Assembly (NCBI RefSeq): GCF_014596725.1
Contig: NZ_JACVEG010000008.1
Span: forward strand, 94,001 to 158,000
DNA length: 64,000 nt
Origin: Vibrio sp. Y2-5
Lineage (GTDB): Bacteria; Pseudomonadota; Gammaproteobacteria; Enterobacterales; Vibrionaceae
Direction: 5' to 3'
Positions within the stretch are counted from its first letter, which is position 1. Every line of letters starts with the position of its first letter. Below are positions 16,933-24,398 of the stretch, piece after piece. A program made the translations under genes and the position numbers. The notes below the pieces were generated by a model. The model was not told the DNA's origin and did not search any database. It saw nothing but the letters and a program-made list of their open reading frames with translations.

Positions 16933-17241
16933 ATGACTTATCAGGAATACAGAGTCCTTATCGATCAGTGGACAAAAGCCGTTAACGAGGCCGGGTTTAG
17001 ATTGTCTGATGACAAACCAATCCCGTTAACGTTCTGGAAGACGTTTCTGGGCATCAAACGTAAGGTACATCAAGATATGTGTGCGATGAAGCACAATACC
17101 CAAGGGGAGGTTTGTCCATATAAACTTGTACCCGCTTACTACGTAAAGACTATCTACTACGTAAAGCGTCTTGATCACAATGCGTTTCTCGAAGAGGTGA
17201 AAATCCATATTCCACAATTTGAGGCCGACAAGACATCCTAG
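16933..17241 (+). CDS. hypothetical protein, 102 aa
   Basis: I use ATG 16933 (a TTG one codon earlier is also open), with AAAGAG upstream. It is a basic, probably helical protein with repeated Lys and Tyr (YYVKTIYYVKR). It follows the DNA methyltransferase by 17 bases and is probably co-transcribed, so it could be an accessory protein to it. Family not recognised. Confidence 0.7.
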   Translation: MTYQEYRVLIDQWTKAVNEAGFRLSDDKPIPLTFWKTFLGIKRKVHQDMCAMKHNTQGEVCPYKLVPAYYVKTIYYVKRLDHNAFLEEVKIHIPQFEADKTS

Positions 17242-17482
17242 CGGCTTCAAATGTTCTGCCTGTTATTTTCTCAGACAGATTGGAAGGTTGAAAGTAATTA
17301 TGGTTGGATGCGGTGTTGCATGGTGGCAAGGTGTGTTTTAGTAAATAGGAAAACGCAATTATTTATTACTAACTACAGAGAGACCAACGTCAGACTTTAA
17401 GATATCGATGGTTGTGGGATTAGAATAAAGTTTCTGAGTAATAAGGTTGATACTAAGTATTAAAGTGTCATACATACTAAAT

Positions 17483-17513
17483 TGGCAGCGTTACCTAATA
17501 TCGCTGCCATTTT
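17483..17513. terminator. hairpin between convergent genes
   Basis: TGGCAGCG and CGCTGCCA pair around an eleven-base loop; TTTT follows on the plus strand and AATTT on the minus. It likely ends both the methyltransferase unit and the minus-strand pair. Confidence 0.6.
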
Positions 17514-17519
17514 CCCTCG

Positions 17520-17720
17520 CTATGCAGTTGGAGCCGCACCAATTCGTCTTAGAGCAGTAACAGCCTCCGTGATACCAAAATCCTCTTGTTTTGGTTTTAG
17601 GTTGTTATTCATATCAGCAAAAGTAAAAGCTGCGTGATAAGCATTCACACGCTCACGGTGTAGTGCTTGCAATGCGATCACGACCAATTCTCTATCATCT
17701 TGCAGCTGTTCTAATTCCAT
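17520..17720 (-). CDS. small hypothetical protein, 66 aa
   Basis: A helical, soluble protein; the first part is rich in Leu, Glu, Gln and Arg. AGGGGAAAG directly precedes its ATG on the minus strand and overlaps the end of the upstream partner gene (17730-17921), so the two form an operon. Confidence 0.68.
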   Translation of the reverse strand: MELEQLQDDRELVVIALQALHRERVNAYHAAFTFADMNNNLKPKQEDFGITEAVTALRRIGAAPTA

Positions 17721-17729
17721 ACTTTCCCC

Positions 17730-17921
17730 TTATCCGTCTGGTTGTTCGATAATTGTTGATAGAGCCTGTTTAGTTGCGCTTTCAAGCGAGATCTCATTGT
17801 TACGATACGATCGTACTATTGAGTTAAACTTCTGGTTATCACAAACACAGAAAGCCAAATTAACCCCGTTAGTTTCATGTAATGACTTTCTAATGTTCTC
17901 AATAGCTTGAGTGCTATACAT
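17730..17921 (-). CDS. small hypothetical protein, 63 aa
   Basis: A soluble protein with two Cys (FCVCDN). A strong GGGGGAAAG ribosome site precedes the ATG. It is the first of two minus-strand genes of similar size; a small two-component unit such as a toxin-antitoxin pair is conceivable, but no toxin or antitoxin motif is visible. Confidence 0.68.
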   Translation of the reverse strand: MYSTQAIENIRKSLHETNGVNLAFCVCDNQKFNSIVRSYRNNEISLESATKQALSTIIEQPDG

Positions 17922-18261
17922 GACTCACTTTCCCCCTTAATCACGCCTAATGTTCAGATCGATTCTAATAACGGCAAGAACCGAGTTACTTATCTTTTTA
18001 GTATCAGACTTATTCCTCTCCTACAATGGTCTGATAAAAAAGGGCAGTAGTTAGCAAAATGCTTGTTGAACGGATTAATAAGAATCTGCTTTTCCGCAAT
18101 AACAGATCCCCCCTAACTCTAATCGTTTTCAAAATTAGATTCAGCAAACAACCAATAGCATATTAGTGGGATCCACTCTATTTTAATTGTAAATCACATA
18201 AACTATTATTGATAATTTTGAATAAACCATGTGGTAAACCAACCTTGAATGGAGCTCTATA
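17922..18261. other. divergent intergenic region with inverted repeat
   Basis: No gene. TATCAGAC (18002-18009) and GTCTGATA (18029-18036) are exact 8-base arms around a 19-base spacer, without a following T-run; possibly an operator between the divergent genes. Confidence 0.4.
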
Positions 18262-18993
18262 GTGAAAATTTCATACATAAGACTAGTAATCACCTTCGTT
18301 GTGGTTTTTCTAGCTGGATCAGTCCAAGCAGGGTCTTACAACAAACTTGATGGTTCAGTCGAGACGATCGGGCTTTCCGTCAGTTCTATTGGTGAGGAAG
18401 CAGAACAACTTGTTTTAGACACCGAAGATACCCAAGACCAGATAGAAGACAATGCGGAACGTATTGCCGCGATCAAATTGAATGTTAACCATCTAACAAC
18501 ATCAATGGATGAATGCTTAGCAAAAGCGAATTCAACATTCACACAAATCTCCGGGATATATACGTACGTTTACTCAAAAAAATACGATTGGGAAAGCCCT
18601 AACTGTGTTGAAACCATAGCACTTAAAGAAACGCGTACTTCTTTAATCTACAAATGTTCATCTGGTTACAGCTTAAGTGGTTCAACTTGCACTAAATCAG
18701 GTACTACTTGTCGCAAGCAACAAGGATATTATGTAAGTGCTTCAGGTAAATCTTTCCGGCTCTACAGATTTCTTTGGGGTGGTACTCTAGTCTGTTCCAC
18801 ATTTTACAGCGGCAACCGGAGACCAGTCACTTGTAAAAATTACTCAACTGGCAGTCAAACTTATTTTTATGAAAGTGAACACGGACACGTAAACGCAAGT
18901 TATTACATTTGCGGGCCTACACAATCCAGTGCTCCAGCAACTGCCTATTGCCCTAGTGGATTCACACGTAGTGGAAGCTATTGCAAAAAATAG
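18262..18993 (+). CDS. secreted Cys-rich protein, paralogue of the 9420 gene
   Basis: It starts with GTG seven bases after GGAG. A signal peptide with likely cleavage after SVQA is followed by SYNKLDG, a helical heptad stretch (residues 35-80) and the YTYVY...WESPNC segment, all shared with the 9420 protein. The tail (residues 115-243) is different and contains many Cys, with two repeats of a SGYSLSGSTC / SGFTRSGSYC type, as in small disulfide-bonded repeats. Together the genes look like a conserved export and coil module with exchangeable tips. Function unknown; a surface adhesin or receptor-binding role is possible. Confidence 0.8.
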   Translation: MKISYIRLVITFVVVFLAGSVQAGSYNKLDGSVETIGLSVSSIGEEAEQLVLDTEDTQDQIEDNAERIAAIKLNVNHLTTSMDECLAKANSTFTQISGIYTYVYSKKYDWESPNCVETIALKETRTSLIYKCSSGYSLSGSTCTKSGTTCRKQQGYYVSASGKSFRLYRFLWGGTLVCSTFYSGNRRPVTCKNYSTGSQTYFYESEHGHVNASYYICGPTQSSAPATAYCPSGFTRSGSYCKK

Positions 18994-19160
18994 TCATTAA
19001 AAATTCGCTGGGGATGGTGATTATCGCTATTCCCATGCTTTAACTCCTTCCAGCACTAACCCAAAGCAACAAACACATAGTTCAAAAATCCCAATTGTTG
19101 TTAATCCAATCTAGTTGCTTTACACTCATTAGTGATGACCTGTTACTACAGGAATTTACC

Positions 19161-19184
19161 GCCGAAAGGCATCTAAACAAGGAG
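19161..19184 (+). promoter_or_regulatory. GAAA-loop leader hairpin plus ribosome site (19193 gene)
   Basis: GCCGAAAGGC at 19161-19170, eight bases, AAGGAG at 19179-19184, ATG 19193. Confidence 0.65.
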
Positions 19185-19192
19185 TAATACTA

Positions 19193-20656
19193 ATGCAATT
19201 GCCAACCCAGCATAACCGCATACTTGAAGCAGTCCTTCCGTTAGTGAAAGGGTGCTACGAATTACCAAAGTTTCCAGGAAAGAAAGTTTTTATCATTGTC
19301 CCTCTCTCGGGCGGTATTGACTCCTTTTCTGTAGCATACGTAATGCTAGCGCTGTTTCCGAACGAACCATTAACTTTCTTACATGCAGACACCGGCACGG
19401 AAAAGTATGGCACGAAAGAGGCTTTCGACCAATTCGAGGCTATCACAGGAAGAAAGGTTCTAAAGCTGATTCCGAAAGATGATATGCTGACAATGATCGC
19501 CAATTCCGGTTCTAAAGGTAATTACTTGCCTTCAAGAACTGCGAGGACATGCACCCAAAAGATGAAAACACTCCCTTTCGAGCGCGTCTATGATCAATTG
19601 ATTAAGATGCACGGACCGGATACGGTGTTTTTAAACCTAGTAGGCATTCGTGCAGACGAGCCAACTAGAACTGGCATAGAGTGGAAAAATAAACAGGTAG
19701 CTACATCTTTCCCGTTACAGGCTCTCGGGCTTGTCAAGCAAGATGTGAATCAGATAATTGATTCTATACATGGTTCTCTACCTATGTATTATTACAACCA
19801 CTCGCGTTCGGGCTGCCAAATCTGTATTTACTCAAGGAAAAGTGAGTTGATTGACTCCTGGGTAAAAGCGCCCGAGTTAGTTTCTAGGGCCGCAGACTTG
19901 GAAGAAGTTCCTCAAGCTACTCTGAAAGTGTATAACGCACTTCCTAAAACAATTTCAGAGATAACTGGTATAGCACGTAATTGGATGCGCTTTTACCGCC
20001 CTTCTCGGTTAGGCTACGAAGACGCTGAATTCGAGCACTTCAGAGGAAAGAAAACCAAGTTCGTAAATGGTCAAGTTGACTTATTTGGTGCCGACCGCAG
20101 TAAAATCGTCTACTTAGCCGTTGAGTATGAGTACGCCTCAGAAACCTTTGGATTTTGTGCAGAACCATTTGTGTATTTTGAAAGGATTATAACTTTTTCA
20201 AATACACTTGGTGGTATTAAGACTGCAATGAAGAAATTCTGGTTACATAGGCTCAATACTCGTTCTCTTCATGGAGCTTTTTCGGAAGACGATATGAAAA
20301 ACAAGCGACAATTGCAGATTCTTGAAGTTGAAGTTTATAACTACGATATGGAAATTCCACCCAAGCCTGAAGGCGTATTTACTTGGACTGCCACACAAAT
20401 TCCAATATACGCAATTCGCAAGGCTATGGCTGTTTTTGAACATATCTTATTGACCGAAGGCTTCCATCAACAAGCCCGGTCAAATAAACCTTCTGAGAGA
20501 AAAGACGCAATTAACGCTTTAAGTAAAATTGCTCAAGATAAATGCTATGGGCGCATACTTAGTTCAATGAAGTATGATCCACTACCACACAGTGAGTTAA
20601 TCGATGATTTTGACATCGTTGATGAACCTGTAGCTTGTTTAGCTTGTTCACGTTAA
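19193..20656 (+). CDS. PP-loop ATP pyrophosphatase, PAPS-reductase-like
   Basis: SGGIDS at residues 39-44 is the PP-loop that binds ATP, followed by a LHADTG strand, the hallmark of the PAPS reductase / DndC superfamily (PF01507). Cys 120 (RTCTQKMK) and a CxxC at 208/211 (GCQICIYSRKSE) resemble Cys sites of phage and plasmid members; a further pair lies at the C-terminus (ACLAC). At 487 residues it is longer than classical PAPS reductase, with an unassigned C-terminal half. It may activate a substrate by adenylation for sulfur transfer to DNA or RNA, but the substrate is unknown. A terminator follows, so it is a single-gene unit. Confidence 0.85.
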   Translation: MQLPTQHNRILEAVLPLVKGCYELPKFPGKKVFIIVPLSGGIDSFSVAYVMLALFPNEPLTFLHADTGTEKYGTKEAFDQFEAITGRKVLKLIPKDDMLTMIANSGSKGNYLPSRTARTCTQKMKTLPFERVYDQLIKMHGPDTVFLNLVGIRADEPTRTGIEWKNKQVATSFPLQALGLVKQDVNQIIDSIHGSLPMYYYNHSRSGCQICIYSRKSELIDSWVKAPELVSRAADLEEVPQATLKVYNALPKTISEITGIARNWMRFYRPSRLGYEDAEFEHFRGKKTKFVNGQVDLFGADRSKIVYLAVEYEYASETFGFCAEPFVYFERIITFSNTLGGIKTAMKKFWLHRLNTRSLHGAFSEDDMKNKRQLQILEVEVYNYDMEIPPKPEGVFTWTATQIPIYAIRKAMAVFEHILLTEGFHQQARSNKPSERKDAINALSKIAQDKCYGRILSSMKYDPLPHSELIDDFDIVDEPVACLACSR

Positions 20657-20659
20657 CCC

Positions 20660-20690
20660 AACACCCCTCTCAATGAAGAGGGGTGTTTCA
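20660..20690 (+). terminator. rho-independent terminator
   Basis: ACACCCCTCT, loop CAATGA, AGAGGGGTGT and then TTC ATTT; a strong ten-pair stem after the PP-loop gene. Confidence 0.85.
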
Positions 20691-20776
20691 TTTATAAATA
20701 ACGCTTCACACATATTTTTTTTGGATTAGACTTAGACGTTCACTGAATTTACTAATTCTCATAGGGGTAATCCAAA

Positions 20777-20911
20777 ATGACTTTCATCCAAGATATTTTA
20801 GTTGGTGTATCAATAGGGGGCTCTATTACATCCCTCCAATGCATCATCTTTTTACTTTGGTACACCTCATATTTCAAACCGCATAACCGAAAAAGTTTCT
20901 TTAGGGCTTAA
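20777..20911 (+). CDS. small membrane protein, 44 aa
   Basis: A short frame (MTFIQDILVG to KSFFRA) with an AGGGG ribosome site ten bases before its ATG. One or two hydrophobic stretches (residues 5-17 and 20-32) precede a basic tail. Its position between a terminator and the next promoter supports a real gene. Confidence 0.5.
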   Translation: MTFIQDILVGVSIGGSITSLQCIIFLLWYTSYFKPHNRKSFFRA

Positions 20912-21012
20912 ATCGTGAACGCTGTTAGCAAAGTAGCTCAAACGTTTAGTTCGTGAATATAATACGGTGATGATTGTTTAAGTGAACTAACTATTAAAGA
21001 TAGAGATAGGAT

Positions 21013-21663
21013 ATGAAACATAGATTAGTTATAGGTTTGGTCTTTACTGCTCTACTTACAGGCTGTGGAGAACCCGCTTCGAACTCCCGCTTACCAGATA
21101 AAGTTAAAGGCAACTTCTTCGATGATATGCGGCAGCGCGATATTAACGATGAACCAATAGACTGCCAGGTTCTCGTTGACTATATCGACACAAGTAGCAA
21201 CCACTATCGTTATACTGATGTTTTGAAATATATGGACATTGCAGATTACCAATTCAAACAGTGTCGTTCTCAACTTGAAGCTCGCAGAGTAGAAAAATGT
21301 GCAAGAGATATTGACTTAACACAAGAACGATTCTTTGAAAGTAAGATCGACCGAACGGGTAGGATGGTGTTTGACCGCTTCGAGAGAAAGATATGTAAAG
21401 TTGAAATAGCCAATCGCCTAGAAAACTATAATCAAGACTATATTATGCCAAGTTCGGACAGCAATTTTCTCGAGCTCTCAAGAATCAACAAACTGGTCAA
21501 TCCTACATTCATAACGGAAATCTCATGGGATCACAATGATGTTTACGCCATATACCTATCAACCACCAGTTCGCACTACAAACTTTTCTTTACCGACCAA
21601 TCGAAGTATGAACAAGCGTTAAAAGACTTCCGTACGCTACTGCCTCAAATCAATCCTAACTAA
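21013..21663 (+). CDS. predicted lipoprotein, 216 aa
   Basis: The signal sequence ends in the lipobox LTGC (Cys at residue 18). The mature part is hydrophilic with four further Cys (residues about 52, 79, 92 and 127) that could form two disulfides. TATAAT-like sequence lies at about 20960. No family recognised. It is isolated, convergent with the prepilin peptidase gene. Confidence 0.82.
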   Translation: MKHRLVIGLVFTALLTGCGEPASNSRLPDKVKGNFFDDMRQRDINDEPIDCQVLVDYIDTSSNHYRYTDVLKYMDIADYQFKQCRSQLEARRVEKCARDIDLTQERFFESKIDRTGRMVFDRFERKICKVEIANRLENYNQDYIMPSSDSNFLELSRINKLVNPTFITEISWDHNDVYAIYLSTTSSHYKLFFTDQSKYEQALKDFRTLLPQINPN

Positions 21664-21754
21664 CAAAATATTAGGAATCAAAACCGGAAATTCCGCCGTT
21701 TGGTTTGCAGACAATATAGAGTACTAGATTTTCCTCTATTAATTTTATGACCAA

Positions 21755-22570
21755 TTAATAGAGGACAACCCATTTATATGCGTGGATTATTTGTTCACCA
21801 TAAAACAAAGTAATGAATGCACTTAAAGATAAGTATGGGCCAAAAGGGATGGTCTGTTCATATTCTTGTTTACGAAACTTAGCGTAAACAGCCAATGCAA
21901 GGCTAATTACCAGTGCAATTAAAATCGCCAGAGCAATTACTACTGGTAACGAACCTACACCTTCCCATGCCCCAATTGCTGAGAACAATTTAAAGTCGCC
22001 ATAACCCAACCCCTCATTCCCCGTTTTCCATCGATACAACCAATAGACAAGCCATAGTGATAGATAGCCAACTATTGCACCGCCTATTGATGAATCTAAA
22101 GAAACCTCTCGAATCCCTACATATGAAACTGCAATTCCTATCCAGACTAAAGGTACTGTAATAGAGTCAGGTAAGGATAGGTGATGAAAATCGATGAATG
22201 TACAAACAATCAACGAATACAAAAAAGCTAGGATAAGAACTGTGTTAACCGTAATTCCTTCATTGAACAATACAAAAATGGTTACGAAAATCGTAACCGC
22301 AGATAACAATCTATGACTTAACATAGCTGTATTTTTAGTTGGCAATAGAAAGCTTCTACATGAAAAGCTGGCTTTCAACTGCGTTTCATCTAATCTTCCA
22401 ATGACTTCAGTACTTTGATCACCCAATGCCTGGCTTAAAAAATCTACCGTTTCAAGCCGCCATTCTTCATGCATTTTCAAAGGTAGCGCTTCGACTAAGT
22501 AGTTCAAAACCGCGCTCATGCCCCATGAAACTAAGATCGCCAGAGCAATTAATATAGGTGACACTTCCAC
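21755..22570 (-). CDS. type 4 prepilin peptidase (A24 family)
   Basis: A multi-pass membrane protein of 271 residues carrying both catalytic aspartates of the A24 family (PF01478): Asp 127 in FIDFHH and Asp 192 in GYGDFKLF, with the conserved IPFGPYL segment near the end. The N-terminal zinc-binding CxxC motifs and methylase signature of chromosomal PilD are missing, so it may cleave but not methylate prepilins, like TadV/CpaA-type enzymes. It starts with GTG behind AGGGAA. No prepilin gene is seen in the window; the substrate is likely the conjugative pilus encoded elsewhere. Confidence 0.9.
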   Translation of the reverse strand: MEVSPILIALAILVSWGMSAVLNYLVEALPLKMHEEWRLETVDFLSQALGDQSTEVIGRLDETQLKASFSCRSFLLPTKNTAMLSHRLLSAVTIFVTIFVLFNEGITVNTVLILAFLYSLIVCTFIDFHHLSLPDSITVPLVWIGIAVSYVGIREVSLDSSIGGAIVGYLSLWLVYWLYRWKTGNEGLGYGDFKLFSAIGAWEGVGSLPVVIALAILIALVISLALAVYAKFRKQEYEQTIPFGPYLSLSAFITLFYGEQIIHAYKWVVLY

Positions 22571-22667
22571 AATAAATATTCCCTAATACTGAGTTCACAT
22601 AAGTTTGGGTTGCCTTGCTATAACTGAAAAGCAAATTTATTATAATGAATCACACGCAAATTAACCA

Positions 22668-22721
22668 ATGCTGAATCAGCATCAATCAGCAACATTGACA
22701 GGCTGCTGAAATAAATACCAT
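22668..22721 (+). promoter_or_regulatory. N15 promoter box with TGCTGA operator repeats
   Basis: TTGACA (22695-22700), 15 bases, TACCAT (22716-22721). Around it lie the near-perfect palindrome ATGCTGA-A-TCAGCAT (22668-22682), TCAGCA (22686-22691) and TGCTGA (22704-22709), two inverted pairs that straddle the -35. This is a good candidate repressor site for the 22754 gene. Confidence 0.55.
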
Positions 22722-22753
22722 GGTCAGTAAATTGTCAGATAGGAAACCAATAG

Positions 22754-23224
22754 ATGCTAAACAACTACGACCAACTCGAACAAAAAATTGTTGGCAAATC
22801 TTGTCTATTGAGCGTCAAGGCAACAGACAACAAAGAAAAAATCGCAACAATCCGATTCACATTTGCTCCTGTAGCCGAATCATCTTCTCAAGGTAGGGGG
22901 AAAGCCGGTAACTGGAAAGAATCAACTGATTTTTTTCTTGATGTAAATTCCGAGCTTATTTCTTTTGGCCAACTGTTGACTGGTTATAGAAGACAGGTTC
23001 ATTACCAATTTCACAAAGGGAAGGAGGTCATAATTAGGCGTAACCCTGACTATTCTGTTTGGGTGAAGCTTAAGAATGGTCAAACCGAGTTAGAGGTAGT
23101 GTTGAGAGATACCGATTGCTTTCATGTTCTGACACTTGTCTGCATTTCAATCGCGGATAGATATAGCTTAACCAAGTTAGAAGCATTAACCCTTCTTAGA
23201 AGCACTCCCCTAAAGAGAGAATAA
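22754..23224 (+). CDS. hypothetical protein, 156 aa
   Basis: A basic, beta-rich soluble protein with strands such as ATIRFTF and VIIRRNPDYSVWVKL, and a helical C-terminus. This might suit a nucleic-acid-binding role, but no family is recognised. It is divergent from the prepilin peptidase and carries an operator-like promoter that could be autoregulated. Confidence 0.75.
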   Translation: MLNNYDQLEQKIVGKSCLLSVKATDNKEKIATIRFTFAPVAESSSQGRGKAGNWKESTDFFLDVNSELISFGQLLTGYRRQVHYQFHKGKEVIIRRNPDYSVWVKLKNGQTELEVVLRDTDCFHVLTLVCISIADRYSLTKLEALTLLRSTPLKRE

Positions 23225-23272
23225 TATCCATGTGATGTCACTTACGTCTTATAACACCTTAAAGGAATAGAA

Positions 23273-23671
23273 ATGCACAAATCACTTACTACGGTAGCCT
23301 TGCTACTTGCAATTTCGGGTTGTACAAGTCAGAACAATATTGCGAACGCTCCTACAGATTCACACCGTAACAAACAGCTTGCATCAAAACTAGTGTCGAT
23401 CCACAAACATGAAATAGCGGAAGGGAAAGAAATTACTCTTCTACGTTACATAAATGATAAAGACCAATTATGTTTTCAGTGGGTTAAATCAGCAAAAAAA
23501 ACAGATTCAGGCATCGAGACATCTATCGCTGTTCATTGTGGTAAATATGAGATTCGCCATGATAATAACTCTGTCTTAGGTTCCGTTGGCGAATACGTAC
23601 CTATCGATATCCAGGCTTTGACTGAGTATCGAAATAAAGATGGTTTGCTCGTGCAAAGTATTGCAATCTAA
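23273..23671 (+). CDS. predicted lipoprotein, 132 aa
   Basis: The hydrophobic signal ends in ISGC (Cys at residue 17). The mature part is small, beta-rich, with two Cys. AAAGGAA precedes the ATG. It lies 48 bases after the 22754 gene and is likely co-transcribed. Function unknown. Confidence 0.78.
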   Translation: MHKSLTTVALLLAISGCTSQNNIANAPTDSHRNKQLASKLVSIHKHEIAEGKEITLLRYINDKDQLCFQWVKSAKKTDSGIETSIAVHCGKYEIRHDNNSVLGSVGEYVPIDIQALTEYRNKDGLLVQSIAI

Positions 23672-23797
23672 CATTGGAAAAGTAGTAGTAGGGGGATTCG
23701 AGTATTTAAATAATCACGCGTCACATGAATTAAACTGGGTAATCTAAACACTGTTAAGTAATCAAATTTTGGAATATCTCGAACCTTAAAGGCAAGG

Positions 23798-23824
23798 TTG
23801 ACAGTCCAACCATTTCGATACAAT
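23798..23824 (+). promoter_or_regulatory. N15 promoter box (23860 gene)
   Basis: TTGACA (23798-23803), 15 bases, TACAAT (23819-23824), 35 bases before the ATG. Confidence 0.6.
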
Positions 23825-23859
23825 TAGTCAAGTGATCAGAATATTGAGTGATAAATGAA

Positions 23860-24351
23860 ATGGCCTTTAAATACGGAATTAAACAAATTACGACAGCAGC
23901 AGTGTTAAACAAAACAATTGCAGGGTTATCAGTAATGGAAGTTACTCGTATCAGCAATATCATTACTCGTAACCTTAACGAAAGCACTCGTACTCTATTA
24001 GCTGTCTCTGCAGATAACATTGTAGCTTTTCAGCTTGATGTCGGACTTAACTTCAAAGAGTTCGAAAATGAATTCGCTGTAGCGGAAGTAATATTTACTG
24101 TGTCTACATCTAAAGATGATTCATTTAAACCGACGTTTATTAAAACAACTTATAACCAAGCCGTAAAGAAAGCTAACACGTTAACAATGCCTATCACTCG
24201 AAACGCAGTTACAAGCATGATTCATTATCATAAAGGGAAAGTTCCCGTGAACGGTTCAACTATTTCTGAATGGTATAAAGATTTCTTAAAGGCTGGTAAT
24301 CATGCCATGGCAACCTATTTGAACGCAGCAATCATAAACAAGGTGTTTTAG
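23860..24351 (+). CDS. hypothetical protein, 163 aa
   Basis: I prefer ATG 23860 over a GTG at 23848 because neither has a strong ribosome site and the ATG gives a regular N-terminus. Soluble, Thr- and Asn-rich, with alternating strands and helices and a helical tail. It stands alone under its own promoter and converges on the relaxase gene. No family recognised. Confidence 0.75.
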   Translation: MAFKYGIKQITTAAVLNKTIAGLSVMEVTRISNIITRNLNESTRTLLAVSADNIVAFQLDVGLNFKEFENEFAVAEVIFTVSTSKDDSFKPTFIKTTYNQAVKKANTLTMPITRNAVTSMIHYHKGKVPVNGSTISEWYKDFLKAGNHAMATYLNAAIINKVF

Positions 24352-24365
24352 TGGAATATATGATA

Positions 24366-24395
24366 GAGCCCTGAATACAAGTCAGGGCCTATTTA
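24366..24395. terminator. terminator between convergent genes
   Basis: GCCCTGA and TCAGGGC pair around a seven-base loop, with T-rich sequence on the plus side; ends the 23860 gene and probably also the relaxase gene. Confidence 0.65.
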
Positions 24396-24398
24396 TAA

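Noticed and set aside
17520..17921. Toxin-antitoxin pair
   Set aside because: Two small co-directional genes with coupled layout fit the size, but no toxin or antitoxin motif could be seen; left as hypothetical proteins.
19161..19184. Known riboswitch in the 19193 leader
   Set aside because: The hairpin is only three base pairs and shows none of the conserved cores of sulfur-related riboswitches such as SAM.
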